Source: Cerioporus squamosus (lineage: Eukaryota; Basidiomycota; Agaricomycetes; Polyporales; Polyporaceae). Taken from it: DNA of 64,000 bases. Shown here piece by piece: positions 44,813 to 57,887 of the stretch. The DNA lies in contig JABYQS010000006.1 in NCBI GenBank assembly GCA_022592435.1, positions 186,001 through 250,000 on the forward strand, in the 5' to 3' direction. Position 1 is the first letter of the stretch, and each line of letters opens with the position of its first letter. Under the pieces are notes generated by a model. That model was not told where the DNA came from. It saw only the letters and a list, made by a program, of their open reading frames with translations, and did not search any database. Position numbers and translations under genes: made by a program.

Positions 44813-47669
44813 ATGTCTGTTTCCCTCGCACGCCAGGCTAGACTCGCGCAGTCGCTCTCCGTTGCTCGCCGCTCTGTCTCTCGATGTCAACCCTTCGCTG
44901 CGCTCGCGACTCAGACACGTCATGAGCCGGGATCGCAGGACTCCGCGCCGGTCGCCGGTCCCAGTCGCGCAGACGCGTCAACAGCCTTGTCCTCGTCCGT
45001 GCATCCTGCGGCGCAACAGGATGACACCGCGCAAGAGACATTTGCTCGAGTGCAGTCGTACTTGGCCGCCGTGAACGAGTCCGGGATAGAGCCCACGCTG
45101 CGCGATCTCGAGGCGTGCAGACCATCTGTAATGCCGCCTATCCATTCGCCCAAGTATGTACAGCAGTACAACGACTTGATCAACACGCTCTGTCGCTCGT
45201 TCACGAAGCAGCAATTGCGCAAGTTTTTGGTGGAAGCGTTGGGGACGAGCAAGCACTGCGCGACGAGCAGGAAGAAGACAGATTATGCAGAGTCTATCAT
45301 GGACCAGCTGTGGAAGTGGCCCACGCTTACTGAGCTGGAGAGGGCCAAGAGGGACAAGACGGAGGTTGTAACGAAGGGTGCGCTCGTTTTTCTCGCATGT
45401 GTAGCGATTGGTGTCTGAGTGGAGGTGGACAATCTAGTACTCCCCGCTACTTCCAGCGAGCTGTTCTTGTTCCTGGGCAGAGGTGCGTCGGCCGTCCTTC
45501 CACGTCCTACCCTGTCCTCATGCATGTGCAGACGGCGCGGACTTGTTGCGCTTGTCGCAGGACTACAACGTCCATATATCGTTGCGTCAGAAGCCGTTGG
45601 GCCTCCGTGTGGAAGGCGCGCGGGCTTCGGTGCGAGAACTCACAGAGCATTTACTTGCTGTCAAGCAGGTACGCAACCTATCATTCCTCTGGAGTGATTC
45701 AATCTGGTGACACGCGTACAGAGTTTCGTCGAGGAATCGTTCACCCTACCATCACCCATACCAATCCCAACAGACATGGTTCCACGGATATCTCGGTTAG
45801 CACAGGCCTTTCTGGAGAATGTTCCCGGTAACCCTGGGACAGTAAGTCATCTGCTATTTGTTGTGCTCAGCAAGGTGACGGTGAATTTTAGGTTCGAATA
45901 TGCGCGAAAGACAGCCAGAGCTTAGACGCCGCGAAGCGCCTTGCTAGCAGAGTCGTCCATGAGGTATATTTTCTCGGACATACTTTGCATCAGGTGCTGA
46001 CAATGTGAACAGGTTGTGGAGAGCTCCCGGACTCCAGTGTTGGCTCATCTTCCGCCTGGTACAGCCACTCATGCAGAGCAGCCGCTCGTCATGTTCCCCC
46101 ACACCTATGCTTTGTATCCCTATCTGTCCCCACGACCTCTGCCGTTAACCTTGAACACCAGCGGCACGTTCCGTCTACGCCGTGTCGGTGAATGGTTGAA
46201 GTCCGGTTTCGAGGAGGATGTTGACAGCACCGACGGCCTCGCCAGCGAACAAGGCTATGTTTTGACGGAGAAAGAGTGCGTACATCCAGGTCCTTTCACT
46301 GCCCTTTTTGAGACTGACCGTGCACTGTAGCGTTTCAGTATCTCTACGAGACTTTGCCGTAAGGGCTTTGGCAGATTCCTCGCAGACCACCGTCAGCGCA
46401 TCGTGAGTAGCCACATTCGTTTGCGCGCCTATTTCTTGCTAACCATTAACCACAGACTTGGCCACATCTTGCTCACACGCGTATCAAAGGACCAACGGGC
46501 GACACTAGTACCGCCACTTACGGGCGACCACCCGTTCGGAAAGATACGAAAGTGGATTGCAAACCATTCTGTCAAGATGTCGTTTGTACCAGAGTAAGCG
46601 TTTACCATCAATTGCGTGCTCAATACTGTTAATGGCGTGCGTCGTCTAGCCTCCCCAATCCGCTGTTGAGCACAGCTCCCAGACACCAGAAGGCGTTGCA
46701 CCGGCTAGTCTATCACTCACTGATTCCCGGCTCCGATGGGACAGCTCCCACGACAGACGACCCCCGTGTCTCGGTCTACCGGCGGAAGGTCATCGTACTC
46801 GAGGCTACCTTGGCGGAACCCCGCAGCACCAAGAAAGAAGAGTCGGATCCTGTTCAGGACGCATTCGACTCTCTCCAGAGCCCTGACGAGGAGGCAAGAC
46901 CGTCCGAGAAAAGCCCGCCGGAGCCGTCGTTCCAGGTCGTCGCCGACACCCGCTGCACAGCTGGCGTTGAAGCAGACGTGAATGTCTTGATGCCCGACCG
47001 GTATGATCGCCGTCGTTAACTCGCCCTCGATCTCAGACATAACTAACGCAATCGCAATCTCGTCCCAGCCCGATGGATTTGCAATTAACGATGTCGAGCT
47101 CGGCAGATCTCCCGGAGTCGCAGCGGCCCCTGGCACTGCAGACGTACGCCAATGACCTGAGCGCCTTGTAAGTACAGTCGTGTCGGGCACCTTTCCATTT
47201 CCGTCCCATCCTCCCTGAAGTTTATTCGCTAATCTCTATGTCTCTCCCGCAGTTTAAGCGGCTCCGAACAGCATCCCGAGCAGCCTACGCCGCCTCTGGT
47301 CATCGAGCACGAGGGAACGACGTACTTGTTGCACTCGAACGGCAGTGTTCGGCAGAGCGTGGAGGTAGTCTCCAACTCTGGTCGACCGGATCTGCGTGAC
47401 GTGACCTATGACCAGGAGAACCTGACGCAGGCTCTCTGTGAAAGCATCTTGGACCTGGAAAGTAACCAGAAGTCCATGCGTTGCCAGGTACGTCTCAACA
47501 TATGCCTCTTTGTCACCTCATCTTGATGTGTACCATACAGGTTTTCTGCGAGGACCTGTCGTCGGAAGAATCGTGGAAGCGCTTCCTCACTGACTGCGAT
47601 AGACTGTCGCTCATGACTCGCCGCTCAACTGCTGGTGCATCCCTCTCCAAGGACGAGGCCTTTGCATAG
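44813..47669 (+). CDS. SLS1: SLS1-like mitochondrial inner-membrane-bound regulator
   Basis: A multi-exon gene with a basic presequence ([20 protein letters not shown]). The first exon (44813-45377) contains the SLS1 N-terminal domain: [20 protein letters not shown] followed by a [11 protein letters not shown] stretch and [20 protein letters not shown]. Then come KH-like segments: [40 protein letters not shown] and [19 protein letters not shown]. The C-terminal part holds [37 protein letters not shown] and a final helix-rich region ending [17 protein letters not shown]. Sls1 couples mitochondrial transcription with translation on the inner membrane. It is convergent with SPB1, 137 bp between stops. 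Confidence 0.82.
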
Positions 47670-47806
47670 GAGTATGCATATCTAGTAATGATACAGTCAC
47701 ATAATCATGATGGGATTGGGATGAGTGCAGGTATACATGAGTGAACGTGCGATGAATGAAGCAAGACACTGGGGGAGCATGTCGAACGCAGGACCAGAAG
47801 TGCGGC

Positions 47807-50800
47807 TTATGATCGCTTGCGCTTCTTGTTCGCCTTCTCTTTCCTTTTCGCTGCGCGGAGCTGCAACCGTGAATGAGTACGACGTACTGGGGAGAGCAAG
47901 CAAGCCCACTGACCTCCTTCTTCATCCTCGAGTCGACCATCACATAACGACCCTTGACGCCTTTGGGCCGTCCCTTGAGGCCCTTATGCGAGCCCTTCGC
48001 GACGACAACCTTGACCTCTTTCCGCTTCTTCCCCTTCGTGCCCTTCTCCATAAGCTTCTCGATCTGCCTCGCTTTCTCGCGCTCCGTCATGTCCGACGTC
48101 TCCGCCACGCCCTCGGCCTTCTTCTTCGCCTTCTCGAGGAGTTGTGCGGCCTTGAACTTCTTGCGAGCCTTCGCCTCGGCGACCTTCTTGATCGGGCGGG
48201 CGTCGAGGGCGCGCATCTTCGCGCGGAGCGTGGCGACGGCCTCCTTCGTGATTGGGATGTTCGACTTGTAGTGCTTGGCTTCGTCGTCTAGGAACCATGA
48301 AGGGAGGTCGTCCTTGGAGTTGAGCGAATAGCGGTTGAAGCCGTCGTTAATGAGGTCTGTGCGGGTCTTCTGTCGGTTGATGAGTGCCTGGGCGAGAGAA
48401 ACAGCTTCGGCTGTGATAAGGCCTTGTTCTGCAGAGCGTCCTGGAGTCAGCCATGGAGGGGAGACGTGAGAGTGGAGTACTTACTTTGGATCTTGGCCTG
48501 CTTAATCTCATCCTCGTTCTCGCCTTCGACGTCCCACATGTCTGCGTCGTCATCCTTGTCTTGTGGTACGACTTCAAAGTCGTCGTAGTCGTCTCCATCC
48601 GACATGTCCTGGAGAAAGGCCGTCGGTCAGCAAGCAGCTTAGAGCGACAAAGGGGGTTGAATGTCTTACCTCGTCCGCAACCTCAGCGTCTTCCTCTTCC
48701 TCCTCGCTGTCCTCCATATCCTCCTCATCTTCGTCATCATCATCCTCAACCTCGGCACCCAGGCCAGCGAACATATCCTGGTCGAACCACATCTGTGCGG
48801 AACGGCTCAGAGATGCGCCCGTTTTGGGTTCTTCTAGCTTCACAGCCGTCCGCGCCTTCTTGCTCTTCGACCCGCTCTCCGCAACATCTGCACGTCTCCG
48901 CTTCTTGCCCACTACAGGCGCCGCATCAGCCTCGTCTTCCTCATCGCTCGAGTCGTCGCTTGAGTCAGAGTCGTTCTCGCCGATGCGCGCCTTCGCCCTT
49001 TGCACCTTCTCGTAACCACCGTCTTCCACGTCACTGTCATCGTCGCTGTCTCCCTGACCGATACCATGCCACGCCTCTCGCGCCTTGTTATTCTTCAACG
49101 CCTCCTTGACCTTGTATTTGGCGTCCCGCTCCTTCAGGTGCTCCTGGTATGCATCGTACATCCCATCGAGCTCCGCCTCGAGCTCAGCAACCTTGCGCTC
49201 GCGCTCCTCCTCCGAGTCCAAGGCCTCGTCATCGTCATCCTCGTCTTCACCCTCGTCCTCACCAGAGTCGGACTCGTCTTCAAGACCCGCAGCGGCGCGC
49301 TTGCCACGGAGAGCCTTCGAACCCTCGTCAAGGTCGAATATGTCGTCCTGGCCACCAAGCGCAGGGTCCGCTTGCTCCAAACCGATGTCCATGGGTGCCG
49401 TCATGCGGAGTTGCATGCGTTGTATAGTGCGCGTCTTGATTTCGTTCGCACGTCTCCGCTGCCGCTTTGCACGTGCGGCCGCCTCCGCGTTCAATCGTTC
49501 AAGCTGCAACGGTCATTAGTTTTGAGAGCGAGACGGAGCATCAGGGACGCAACCCTCACCTCCTCTTGGATCTGTTGCTCCTCGTCGACCTCCTCCACAA
49601 CTTCGACGGTCTCGGTGAGTTCCTCCGTCGGCTTCTCCTTGACTTCAAGACCAAGCTAAGGAGCGTGTGAGATGTATGTCCTGTTAGACGACAGCCAAAA
49701 GCATACCTCTTCGCGGAGGGCTGTTCGCCACTTGAGCAGTGCCTTGAAGTCTCCCTTGCCCAACACCTTCAAATCCTCGCAGTTCGCCTTGACATCTGAT
49801 GTTGTGATGTCGAGCTTCAGCCACTCCTTCTCCTCGTCGGTCTTGAACGTGATCTTGTTGTACGTCCCAAGGAACGTGACCGCATCCTGACACCTGATGA
49901 AGTCCGCGGCACCAGTCTCCTTGTAGAGCGTGTAGTCTCCTTCTGCGTACCCATCACGTTGCCTGCGCTTCTTCTCCGGCTGGAAAACGTTGGCCTGCGC
50001 GTTCTTCGCAACCGCGCCTGCAAGCTCCTCTGCAGGAGCTGACGCGGTGAGCTCCTTGAACACATGCTTCGGGTCGAAGAACTTGGGGTCGATGTGCTTT
50101 GGGGCGAGGAAATCGCGGCAGACGACGAAGATTTCCGCAGAGACGTTACGTGAGGAGGGCGGCTTGGTCGCCTCGACCTTGGCGAAGAGCTGGTTGAAGA
50201 CCCAGATGAGGTTGTTGTAATCTACGGAGCGGAAGACCTTCGTAACGAACGTGCCGCCCTTGATGAGGAACTCGGCGGCGAGCTTGAGTGACATGAGCAC
50301 AAGCTCGGACTGGGAGTACGCGTCCTGCACCCAGGCAGTACCGACGTTTGGGGCACCGTCGTGCAAGACGACGTCCGCCTTCCAGTCTTTAAGCTCGTTC
50401 CGGATGAGATTCCGGCACTGCGTGGTGGTGATGTCCGAAGCGAAGGTGACGACGCGGGGAATGGGCTTGATGGGTACCAAGTCAACGCCTAGTAGTAGGC
50501 ACATACTCAGAGACGGCAGGGTATACGAGAAGCGGCAGACGCACCAACGATGACACTATTCACCGGCATGTACTTGCTCGCAACCTGCAACCAACCACCA
50601 GGGGCAGCGCACAGATCTATACAGCATCTTGCGCTCTCCAAGAAAGAGTACTTCTTGTTCAGTTGGATGAGCTTGAAGGCTGAACGAGCACGATAGCCTT
50701 GCTCCCTGCACAACTAAGTTAGTCGGGGAGAATACGCTGAAGAACGGCTATACTTACTTGGCAAGCTTGTAGTACTTGTCAAGACGACCCTTTCCTGTCT

Positions 50801-50819
50801 TCTTCTGTGCCTTACCCAT
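47807..50819 (-). CDS. SPB1: SPB1 AdoMet-dependent rRNA methyltransferase
   Basis: Eight exons. The N-terminus [19 protein letters not shown] is the family start. The FtsJ/RrmJ domain has the SAM motif [54 protein letters not shown] and the [19 protein letters not shown] region with [16 protein letters not shown]. The middle domain follows with [19 protein letters not shown]. Long acidic Asp/Glu tracts lead to the Spb1 C-terminal domain ([20 protein letters not shown], then a basic [19 protein letters not shown] region and [20 protein letters not shown]), ending [13 protein letters not shown]. Spb1 is nucleolar and methylates a guanosine of the large-subunit rRNA peptidyl-transferase A-loop during 60S assembly. 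All expected parts are present. Confidence 0.95.
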
Positions 50820-51907
50820 GGCTGCAAGGACAAAGAGAGGGGATGGAGGGGAGGATGGAGGAGAACGCTGAGGACTGGAACCAGCAGCCGCTCTGCTGCA
50901 ACTGGGCGCTTAGCAAAAATCGCTGATCGGTGCTTAGCAAGCCACGTGGGCAAACCTGACTGCCAAAAAGAGAACTCAACGCCCGGCAGAATTCGGCAAC
51001 CGTTGTACCGTTGGGCGAGACCCTATACAGCTTGAGTTTACCACCGTCGACAACGACTGCCTGATGCCCTGTCATTCAGACATACTCATGTGTACGTCGT
51101 ATTCTTGACGACACTAACAGACTTCTGATCTCAGGTCATTCATTTACTCAGGAAGATTCGGAACTGAATCCCGCAGATTCTCCATCGTACTGCAGACGAC
51201 TCACTCCTTTGCAACTGCAGAACGAGCAGACTCCCCTAATTGAGCACAGAGGGACAAATGATTTTGATTACCGAGCAGCACGTCAAAGGCTTGTCAAAGC
51301 AACTCGTACGGCGACCGTTCTCTCGCGCCGCCTGATTTCCGGGGTAGCATGCCACACATGAGATCTACTCGTATGGGAAAAACTGAGGGCAGCATCCACA
51401 AGTCCTACTAGATCAAGCGAAGCAAGATTAGCCACAAGAAGTCCCGGCCTTGGGTGGATATCAAGTCACCTTGCAGTTTGTGGGCAGGTCTGGTGGCGCG
51501 CTGTGGCCCGCGGGTGGAGTGATGTGGCCAATGCACGACCGAGGCAGGTAAAACCTCAGTCACGTTGCACCACCAACAAGATTTATCTTAGTCTTCGATC
51601 TCGTACATCCCGGATGGTTCGACCTTAACCGGATGTGGCAAGTAAACCACACTTCAAGTTGACTAGTGGTTATTGGCACTGCTTGCAAGTCGGGTCCTGG
51701 GGGCGGACCCACATACGAATCGCCGATAGGAGAGGCGATGTGTATCGATACAGTGGTTCCTGTTGATACATAGTGCGATACAATAAGAGCACCGTTGTCT
51801 CGTGGCATTGCGAAACACGTTGAGCTGGGTGCCAGTACGGGGGGACTGGGCGTCTATGTGGACCGCGGCAACCCAGAACGCGAGGTGAATCGCACGAATC
51901 CAGAATG
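50820..51907. other. Intergenic: SPB1 promoter and BTB 3' region
   Basis: This 1.1-kb stretch between two minus-strand genes holds the SPB1 5' flank and the 3' region of the BTB gene. Short overlapping frames only; nothing is recognisable. Confidence 0.55.
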
Positions 51908-53145
51908 CTACTGACACGACCGTTTATATGGTTCTCTGAGCATACTGTGAGTTCTCACCCAAGATGCATTGCATTGGCTACTCACTTTGACGGCAGACCA
52001 CTCGTACACCACCTCCAGGACTCGGCGCTGCAGTGCAGCAATACATAGAGGGCAAGTGATCGTTGCCGCGATGGGCTCGAGCAACGCCTGGAGCGCACTC
52101 GTAGACACACCTGTTCACAGGAAACAAGTCTAGTGTCTTCAGCCCAGTATAAACGGGTCGCGGATGGCTCTTACTTGGCAGAACGTCCCACACAAGCTGT
52201 GCCACCGCCAGTGCCCATGCTCGCATCATCGCCTGCTGGTTGTCCTGGCCGCACCCCGTCACTGGCGGATGTTCTTCGGGGGCCTTGAACAGAATATTGC
52301 GGAGGGCGGCCACCCGCGACTGGTGCAAGAGGAAGAGCCGCTTGAGGTAGATCGGCCCCATCTTCTGCGCAGCAGTGTCCGGCAGCCGGGAGAGGTCGTA
52401 CGCGAGCAGGTGGGAGGAGATGGTCACGGCTAGGTCTTCGAGCCCGTGGTGCGCGGCCAAGGAATAGGCGTCGAGCGGGCGGAATGGGGCGAACGAGTGA
52501 ATTAGCTGGAACAGCGGCATGCCCGGCGCGGCCAGCGCGGGGACCGACACCCCATACAGGGTCGAGAGGGAGTCTACGGCGGCCTCTACGACCTCGAGGG
52601 TGGGGAGGTACTGTGCACAGGAAAGCCCGTACATTGTGTGCAGGATGACGTTGATGACTTCGGACGAGTGCGGCGCGTGTAAGGTGAGCAACGGCGGGGT
52701 AACAACAGCGCCTGGTGACGGGAGGAGGTTGCCCATGCCGTTCGCGGAGACGGCGAGTAGACGGTGTCGGTGTGCGTAGAAGTGGACGCCGTCTACAGAC
52801 ACGAGCACGACGTCGGGAATCGCGCCGTCGATCGACAGAGCAGGGTGGAAGGCGGTTGAGATCGACATCTTCCTTGGGTGATCGAGTGGCGTGCTCACCT
52901 GTGGGGCTGCAGGTGAGCGATCCTGGCTGGTTCTGTCATCGGTAGCGGGTGGATGGGTACATAAGACCAGAGGGTGCACGTACCGGCGTCGCATTACTAT
53001 CATCCCCATCCTCCAGCAATATCACAGTATGTTCTGGGTGCGTGGGTTGCTGTCCTGGATGTCCTTGTCCTTGTCCGCTCGAACCAGCACTGCCAGAGGA
53101 ACTCGAAAGTGGAATTGAAGCCGGGGAGAGGGCGAAGTAATCCAT
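51908..53145 (-). CDS. BTB/POZ-domain protein
   Basis: Exons 53145-52984, 52898-52175 and 52110-51908. The N-terminus is Ser/Gly/Gln-rich (MDYFALSPASIPLSSSSG). The BTB fold begins IPDVVLVSVDGVHFYAHRHR, with the usual D-V-x-x-V and F-x-A-H-R pattern, followed by SSEVINVILHTMYGLSC and LEVVEAAVDSLSTLYGVSV. The distal part contains LDAYSLAAHHGLEDLAVTIS, SSHLLAYDLSRL, MGPIYLKRLFLLH, and the C-terminal ITCPLCIAALQRRVLEVVYE block with paired Cys. Such proteins are common in agaricomycetes and their partners are unknown. A final intron is optional: with or without removing GTGAGT...TCAG, translation ends at the same TAG because the intron length is a multiple of three. Confidence 0.78.
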
Positions 53146-54310
53146 CGGCGGGGTCGAGTTGTCCCGCAGTCAGGGACCGAGGCTCAGAGGAGAAGAAGGG
53201 GTGATCGTTGTGCTTGCCCCCGGCAGCTAGGCTGTCCTTGTGACGACGGCGGCGGAAGACGTCTCGTCGAGGAAGAGAACGTTTATAAGCATATTGTACC
53301 TCATGCCACGAGCGCGCTAGGTCACGGTAATTCGGCGCTCTTGCGGGTTCGAGATATGCCCCTGGGATGGCGAGGTTGTGCGGCGACCAATGATGGAGGG
53401 AGGCGGCAGGCTTGCCGGACATGCACGATATCATCGTTAATCCGACAAGGATTCTCGCTGACAGAGAAGAGGATGAGAGCAAGAGCAGGGTCTTGAGGAG
53501 CTCCGACGGCCTCTGCACTAGGAACGACGCATCAATTTTACGGAAGAAGGTGCGGTATACAGCAATCGGGGTAGGGATGCGCCGCTATTGATCTCGCGGC
53601 GTAAAGAAAGGGCGGGCTGCCATTCAAGGTATGGTGCGACATACGCAGCCGATTAATAGCGAGTCAGGATTGGCTGAAGGTCGCCGGGAGGATAACCCCC
53701 GCTGGATGAAGGGCATGCAGCAATTATGCAGCTCCGGCGAGGTACACATCATCCCGGCAGGAGTCACTCATACAAGTCACCAATATGAGCGGAAACACGG
53801 TCAGCAGCTGCAATTTCCCAACGCAGTTCAGAGCTTCATCAACAGCGCACCAGCAACAGTACAGGATGGGAATCAAGAAGACATCCGGTTGTATGCAACT
53901 GACGCAATGACCGTGTCATTTTCAACTCCCGGTTGAGAGGCTTTCGCATCAGCTCTGGACCGAGAGATAGTGGTAAGATTGGCCACGGTAAGTCACGGAG
54001 TTTACGCTGACAGGCGCACCTGCAGTCTGGACTACACAGTGGCATGAAGGGGAGCGGCAGAGCATGACCTAGGTAGTTGGAGGCTTCCAGCATCGCGGCC
54101 GCGTTAAGCGTCGAAGATGTTGGCAGAGAACAGCCACCGAGCGTCAGTTACCATATGCGGCACTCAACGTCCGGCTGGACTCGGAAGCTGTTGCCGAGCT
54201 CCTGCCGCACACACGACAGCCAGAACTTGAGTGAGGACTACGACCACTCCTGACGTTCGAGTGCGTTTCTTGTCAACCAAATACCTCCTTCGACTACAGT
54301 CCTTCTGGAT
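53146..54310. other. Intergenic between divergent BTB and TMEM256-like genes
   Basis: This 1.2-kb stretch holds two promoters. A TATA-like TTATAAA (minus strand TTTATAA) lies at 53282-53287, about 140 bp upstream of the BTB start. The open frames inside have no recognisable content. Confidence 0.5.
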
Positions 54311-54985
54311 ATGTCTCGTCCTACTTCGTCTAGCCCGCTTCTGCCCCGCGTAGCAGGAATATTCCCAGGCCCCGGTTTGCTCTGGAGGACTGGCGCACTC
54401 ATAGGTGTTGATGACTCGCCTCTCTGCGATGAGGATGTGTTGCTAACCATCGCTCTGATGGTTCCAAGCCACCGTGGGCGTGATTGCTGGTGCCTTCGGG
54501 GCCCATGGACTCCAGAAGAGGAAGGGTATAACACCGGAGAATCTGCACGCCTGGCAGACTGCTTCCAACTATGCCGTAAGTACGCCGCGTTGTCCTATAG
54601 TACGGGGCAGTGACGCCTTGGAGTGGCACATACGATAGCCCGCTGACGTCGTTTCCTCCAGATATATAACGGGCTAGCCCTGCTCTTGGTGTCTCTGCAT
54701 CCCCGGTTCGCTTTGCACAGGTTCGCGGGTCCTGCCATCGCTGTTGGGGGTGCAGTATTCTCTGGCAGCATCATGGCCTTGGTGCTTGCGCGCGACCGGT
54801 AAGTGTGACGTTGGTGGCTGCAGGGAAAGTGTATGACGATGCGCGATGCCATTAGATTCAAGTGGATGGGCCCCATTACGCCGATTGGCGGCTCAATCAT
54901 GATTGCTGGGTGAGCATAGCAACAGCTAGGATTCATATATTTCTCCTGACTTGCGCTCCGCAGGTACCTCGCGCTGGCGTTCTGA
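54311..54985 (+). CDS. TMEM256/DUF423 small membrane protein
   Basis: Five short exons encode about 130 aa. After a Ser/Pro-rich start the protein has WRTGALIATVGVIAGAFGAH, the DUF423 signature GAFGAHGL, then a short loop with HAWQTASNYA, the second helix IYNGLALLLVSLHP, the third around AGPAIAVGGAVFSGSIMALV, and the final KWMGPITPIGGSIMIAGYLA segment. DUF423/TMEM256 proteins are four-helix membrane proteins found from bacteria to humans with no firm function. The first intron must be removed to join the GALI and GVIAGAFGAHGL parts of helix 1. The length and order fit the family. Confidence 0.87.
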
Positions 54986-55554
54986 AAGCGTCGGTGGCGG
55001 GGCGCGCGTTCAAGCGCGCCGGGTCGGGACCATGCTCGGTGACATCACCTACTGAGCGCCGGCGCTGCCGACCCGGCAGCGAGGAAGACTTACTCGACGC
55101 CTGTGCGCAGCCTGCACGCTGGAGGCTGCCTCTCTGTATCGTAGACTGTGCCCACTGCTCAGATAAAATGTAATGTTCAATCTGCGGACCTTGTACGCGT
55201 GTGAGGGTCGGCGTAGCGTGCGAACCGGCGCGAGAGATACTCGATCACGTGAGGAACGCGTCTTGCTTGAAATTGCCATATTGGGGTAGTGGTGATGCGC
55301 GTGTTCGGCTATTGTTGCTAGCTGCTCATGGTCCTCGTCCTCCTTGCTCTCAGCCATCGTGGCCCCTCTCCCTGCCCCCCTCTTCCCCCTCCTCCTCCCC
55401 GTCGCCGTCGACCCCGCTGCATCCTACAGTCACACACCACCTACTGTGGGCCAATCTTACGCCCATTAGAGGTCAGATCGCCCGCAACCACCACCATTTT
55501 GCTTCTCTGATTCCCCGTATAGCCACCCTCCATACCCCCTTCCTCCATTCTACG
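54986..55554. promoter_or_regulatory. CT-rich promoter/leader of the zinc-finger gene
   Basis: From about 55330 to 55550 the plus strand is strongly C/T-rich, a common feature of fungal core promoters and leaders. The frame is open upstream of the ATG at 55555 but starts only at GTG, so the region is read as untranslated. Confidence 0.5.
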
Positions 55555-57887
55555 ATGGCTGATCACCCGCCGTCGTCTGCAAGCCCCTTCGGCCCTCCCA
55601 GCAACCCCACCCTTATGGAAGACGCAATGCCTGTCCTGCAATTCGACACATCGGTCGAGCAGCTTGCCAATTTCTACCACACGCAAGCACAGCTGGCCTC
55701 TCTACCACCACAACCACCAGCCGCTGTTCCTCCGCCCACTCAATCCATCCCTCGCAATCATTCCAATCCAAACAACGCCGCAGTGAACCTGGATCCCTCA
55801 CCAGGCGATCCTGACACGGTTTTCATCCGGGCGCCTTTCACCACCTTCCCCGGCTCCGCAGAGCGCAAGATCGGCCTAACGTACAACGATATGGCAGCGA
55901 ACCCAAACTGGTTTCTTGACGTAAACGACTTCGTCGGCCCCAACGCTGTCGGGTACCCTACGCAGCTCGAGCCCCCTCGTGGCTGGCTTCCGACGAAGAA
56001 AAAGGACGCCAAGGAGGGTTGGGAGAACGGAAAGGAGCCAAGGTTGCGGTGCACTCTGTGCCGTAGGAACTACGCAGGAGTCAACGCGAAGTCTATGTGG
56101 AGGAGGCATGTCTACGAGAAGCACAAAATTGCGATGGCCAACCGTCGTGATAATAACGACCGTCCGGGCGGACGTGGCCGTGGCTCGAACAGTGAGTTGT
56201 GGATTGCCTATTAGATGGTTTGTTGAGCTCATTGTTCATCTTCAGAGGAGAACAAAGAAGATAACAAGGCAGGCCCTTCTGCCCCCGCGAAACCCGCCGA
56301 GAAGCAGCAGTCGACGCGTACTTCGGCGAAGTCTCTTCGCCGAGTTGTCTCCTTGGAGGTCCAGACCTCCAGTTCGAATGTCCACGAGAACGAGAACGAG
56401 TCACAGGCTGACGACATCCAGGCGGATGAAGTGGCCAACGCGCAAAGCTCTGGCGAAGAGGATCAGTCCTTCGCTGAGCACCCATCGTTCTCAAGCACCC
56501 CTCCACAGACGCCCGGTTTGTCCGACTCCCTTGCACCGGCTTTCGACATGGCGGGCCCTCCACCGGAGTCTCCATACAACCCCCTCATGACACCGGCCTT
56601 CAGGCACTCTCCGGCTCGGCTGGGAACCAAGCAGATCTGGCGGTTCAGCCCCAAGGTCACCAGCAAGATCCGCGACTATACGCTCGCGATGCTTGCCCGG
56701 GTAGAGTCGAGTCCCAACGTTCGCGGTCTGGACGTGAGCCCCCTCGTACTTGTTCCTGCGAGCGAGCGCCAGAAGCGCAGCATCTTCAGTCCACCCCGCC
56801 AGTCTCCCTCGGTGCTCTCCGTTTCTCCGCGCCGTCTCTTCGCGGAACCTGGGGAAGAGGACTCTATTCAGTCAAGATTGGACCAGCCGGGTTGGGATGT
56901 ACCCTCTACGCCAGGCAAGGGTCTCGGTGGTTTCTTGCCGAGTCCGGGTCGTATGATGGACCTGGAGGACTACATGTTCGACTTCTATGCGACGGAGCCG
57001 CAGTTCGCCGTCTCGACACCTGTCCGTCCGGAGATCCCAACCGAGGAGCCATCGGTGTCGGAATGGTTCTCTCTGGCCGCGAGCAAGCATGCTCCAATAT
57101 CTTCTCCACTGACCATCGCAGACACCCCGCATACCAAGATGTTCATCAATTCCTTCATGTCTCCTCCTAAGGGTGTCGACTCCAGCCCCATTCAGAGCAC
57201 CTCTGCGGGCCCCGGGACGGACAGCGGTAGCGGAGGACGAGCCCATCTCCGTCTCCCAAGGTCGCGCCCTTGTCGTTCACCCCGCTGCTGCCCCCCTTCT
57301 CTGGCAAGGGGCTTTCCCCAGTGCCTTCTGGAAGTGGGCGGTCCATGGACGCTGCGCGCATGGAGATTGATGAGATTGAGTCGCCCGCCCTCGCCTCCAA
57401 GTCGCTCCCTTCATGGCATGACTTCTTCAACCCTGGGTCTAGCTCACGCTCGCAAGTAGACAGCGAAGTCAATGTCGCCGCCTCCACCAGCCTCAGCGGC
57501 GCCTTCGGGAGCATTAGCAGCCTCTCGGTCGCCGGGGGCCGCAGGCCAACTGTCACCCCGAGCCACTCGGCAGGTCGTAGCAGGGGCCGGAGTGTCTCCA
57601 ACGGCGGGGCTGGCCCTAGCTTGAGCGCAAGCACGAGCTCGAGCGGCGGGCAGAAGAGCTCCATTGGTCTCATGGACGCGGTCTTGGACAAGAAGTCGCG
57701 TCGTCGCAAGCACAGCCACTCTGAGCACCGGGGCGATGGCGATGTAGGGGTGACTGCGATGGGAAGTCCCTTCAAGATGAGCAGGAAGACGTCTCGCAGC
57801 GACTTCTTGTACAGTCTCGACGGAGACTGCGAGATGCAAGACGCCCAGCCCAAGAAGCGACGCAAGACTATTAGCGGACGCGATTAG
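55555..57887 (+). CDS. C2H2-like zinc-finger nuclear protein with a downstream frame break
   Basis: Exon 1 starts MADHPPSSASPFGPPSNP and contains LTYNDMAANPNWFLDVNDFV and a single zinc-finger-like motif RCTLCRRNYAGVNAKSMW followed by RRHVYEKH, giving a C-x2-C...H-x4-H arrangement. The intron at about 56191-56245 leads to an acidic Ser-rich region, then conserved blocks WRFSPKVTSKIRDYTLAMLA, LVLVPASERQKRSIFSPP, SVSPRRLFAEPGEED and LEDYMFDFYATEPQF. After about 57225 the coding frame switches: the other frame continues with VAPLSFTPLLPPFSGKGL, SLPSWHDFFNPGSSS and a basic tail KKRRKTISGRD. No intron with acceptable signals bridges the switch, so a one-base deletion in a GGAGGA context (57231-57237) is the simplest explanation. 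A DNA-binding role is inferred. Confidence 0.7.

Noticed and set aside
55201..55554. N-terminal extension of the zinc-finger protein
   Set aside because: It would need a GTG start and consists of a CT-rich leader translated into Ser/Pro runs.
57176..57231. An intron (donor GTCGAC, acceptor GGTAG) to explain the frame change in the zinc-finger gene
   Set aside because: The donor is poor and there is no branch site; a one-base deletion is simpler.
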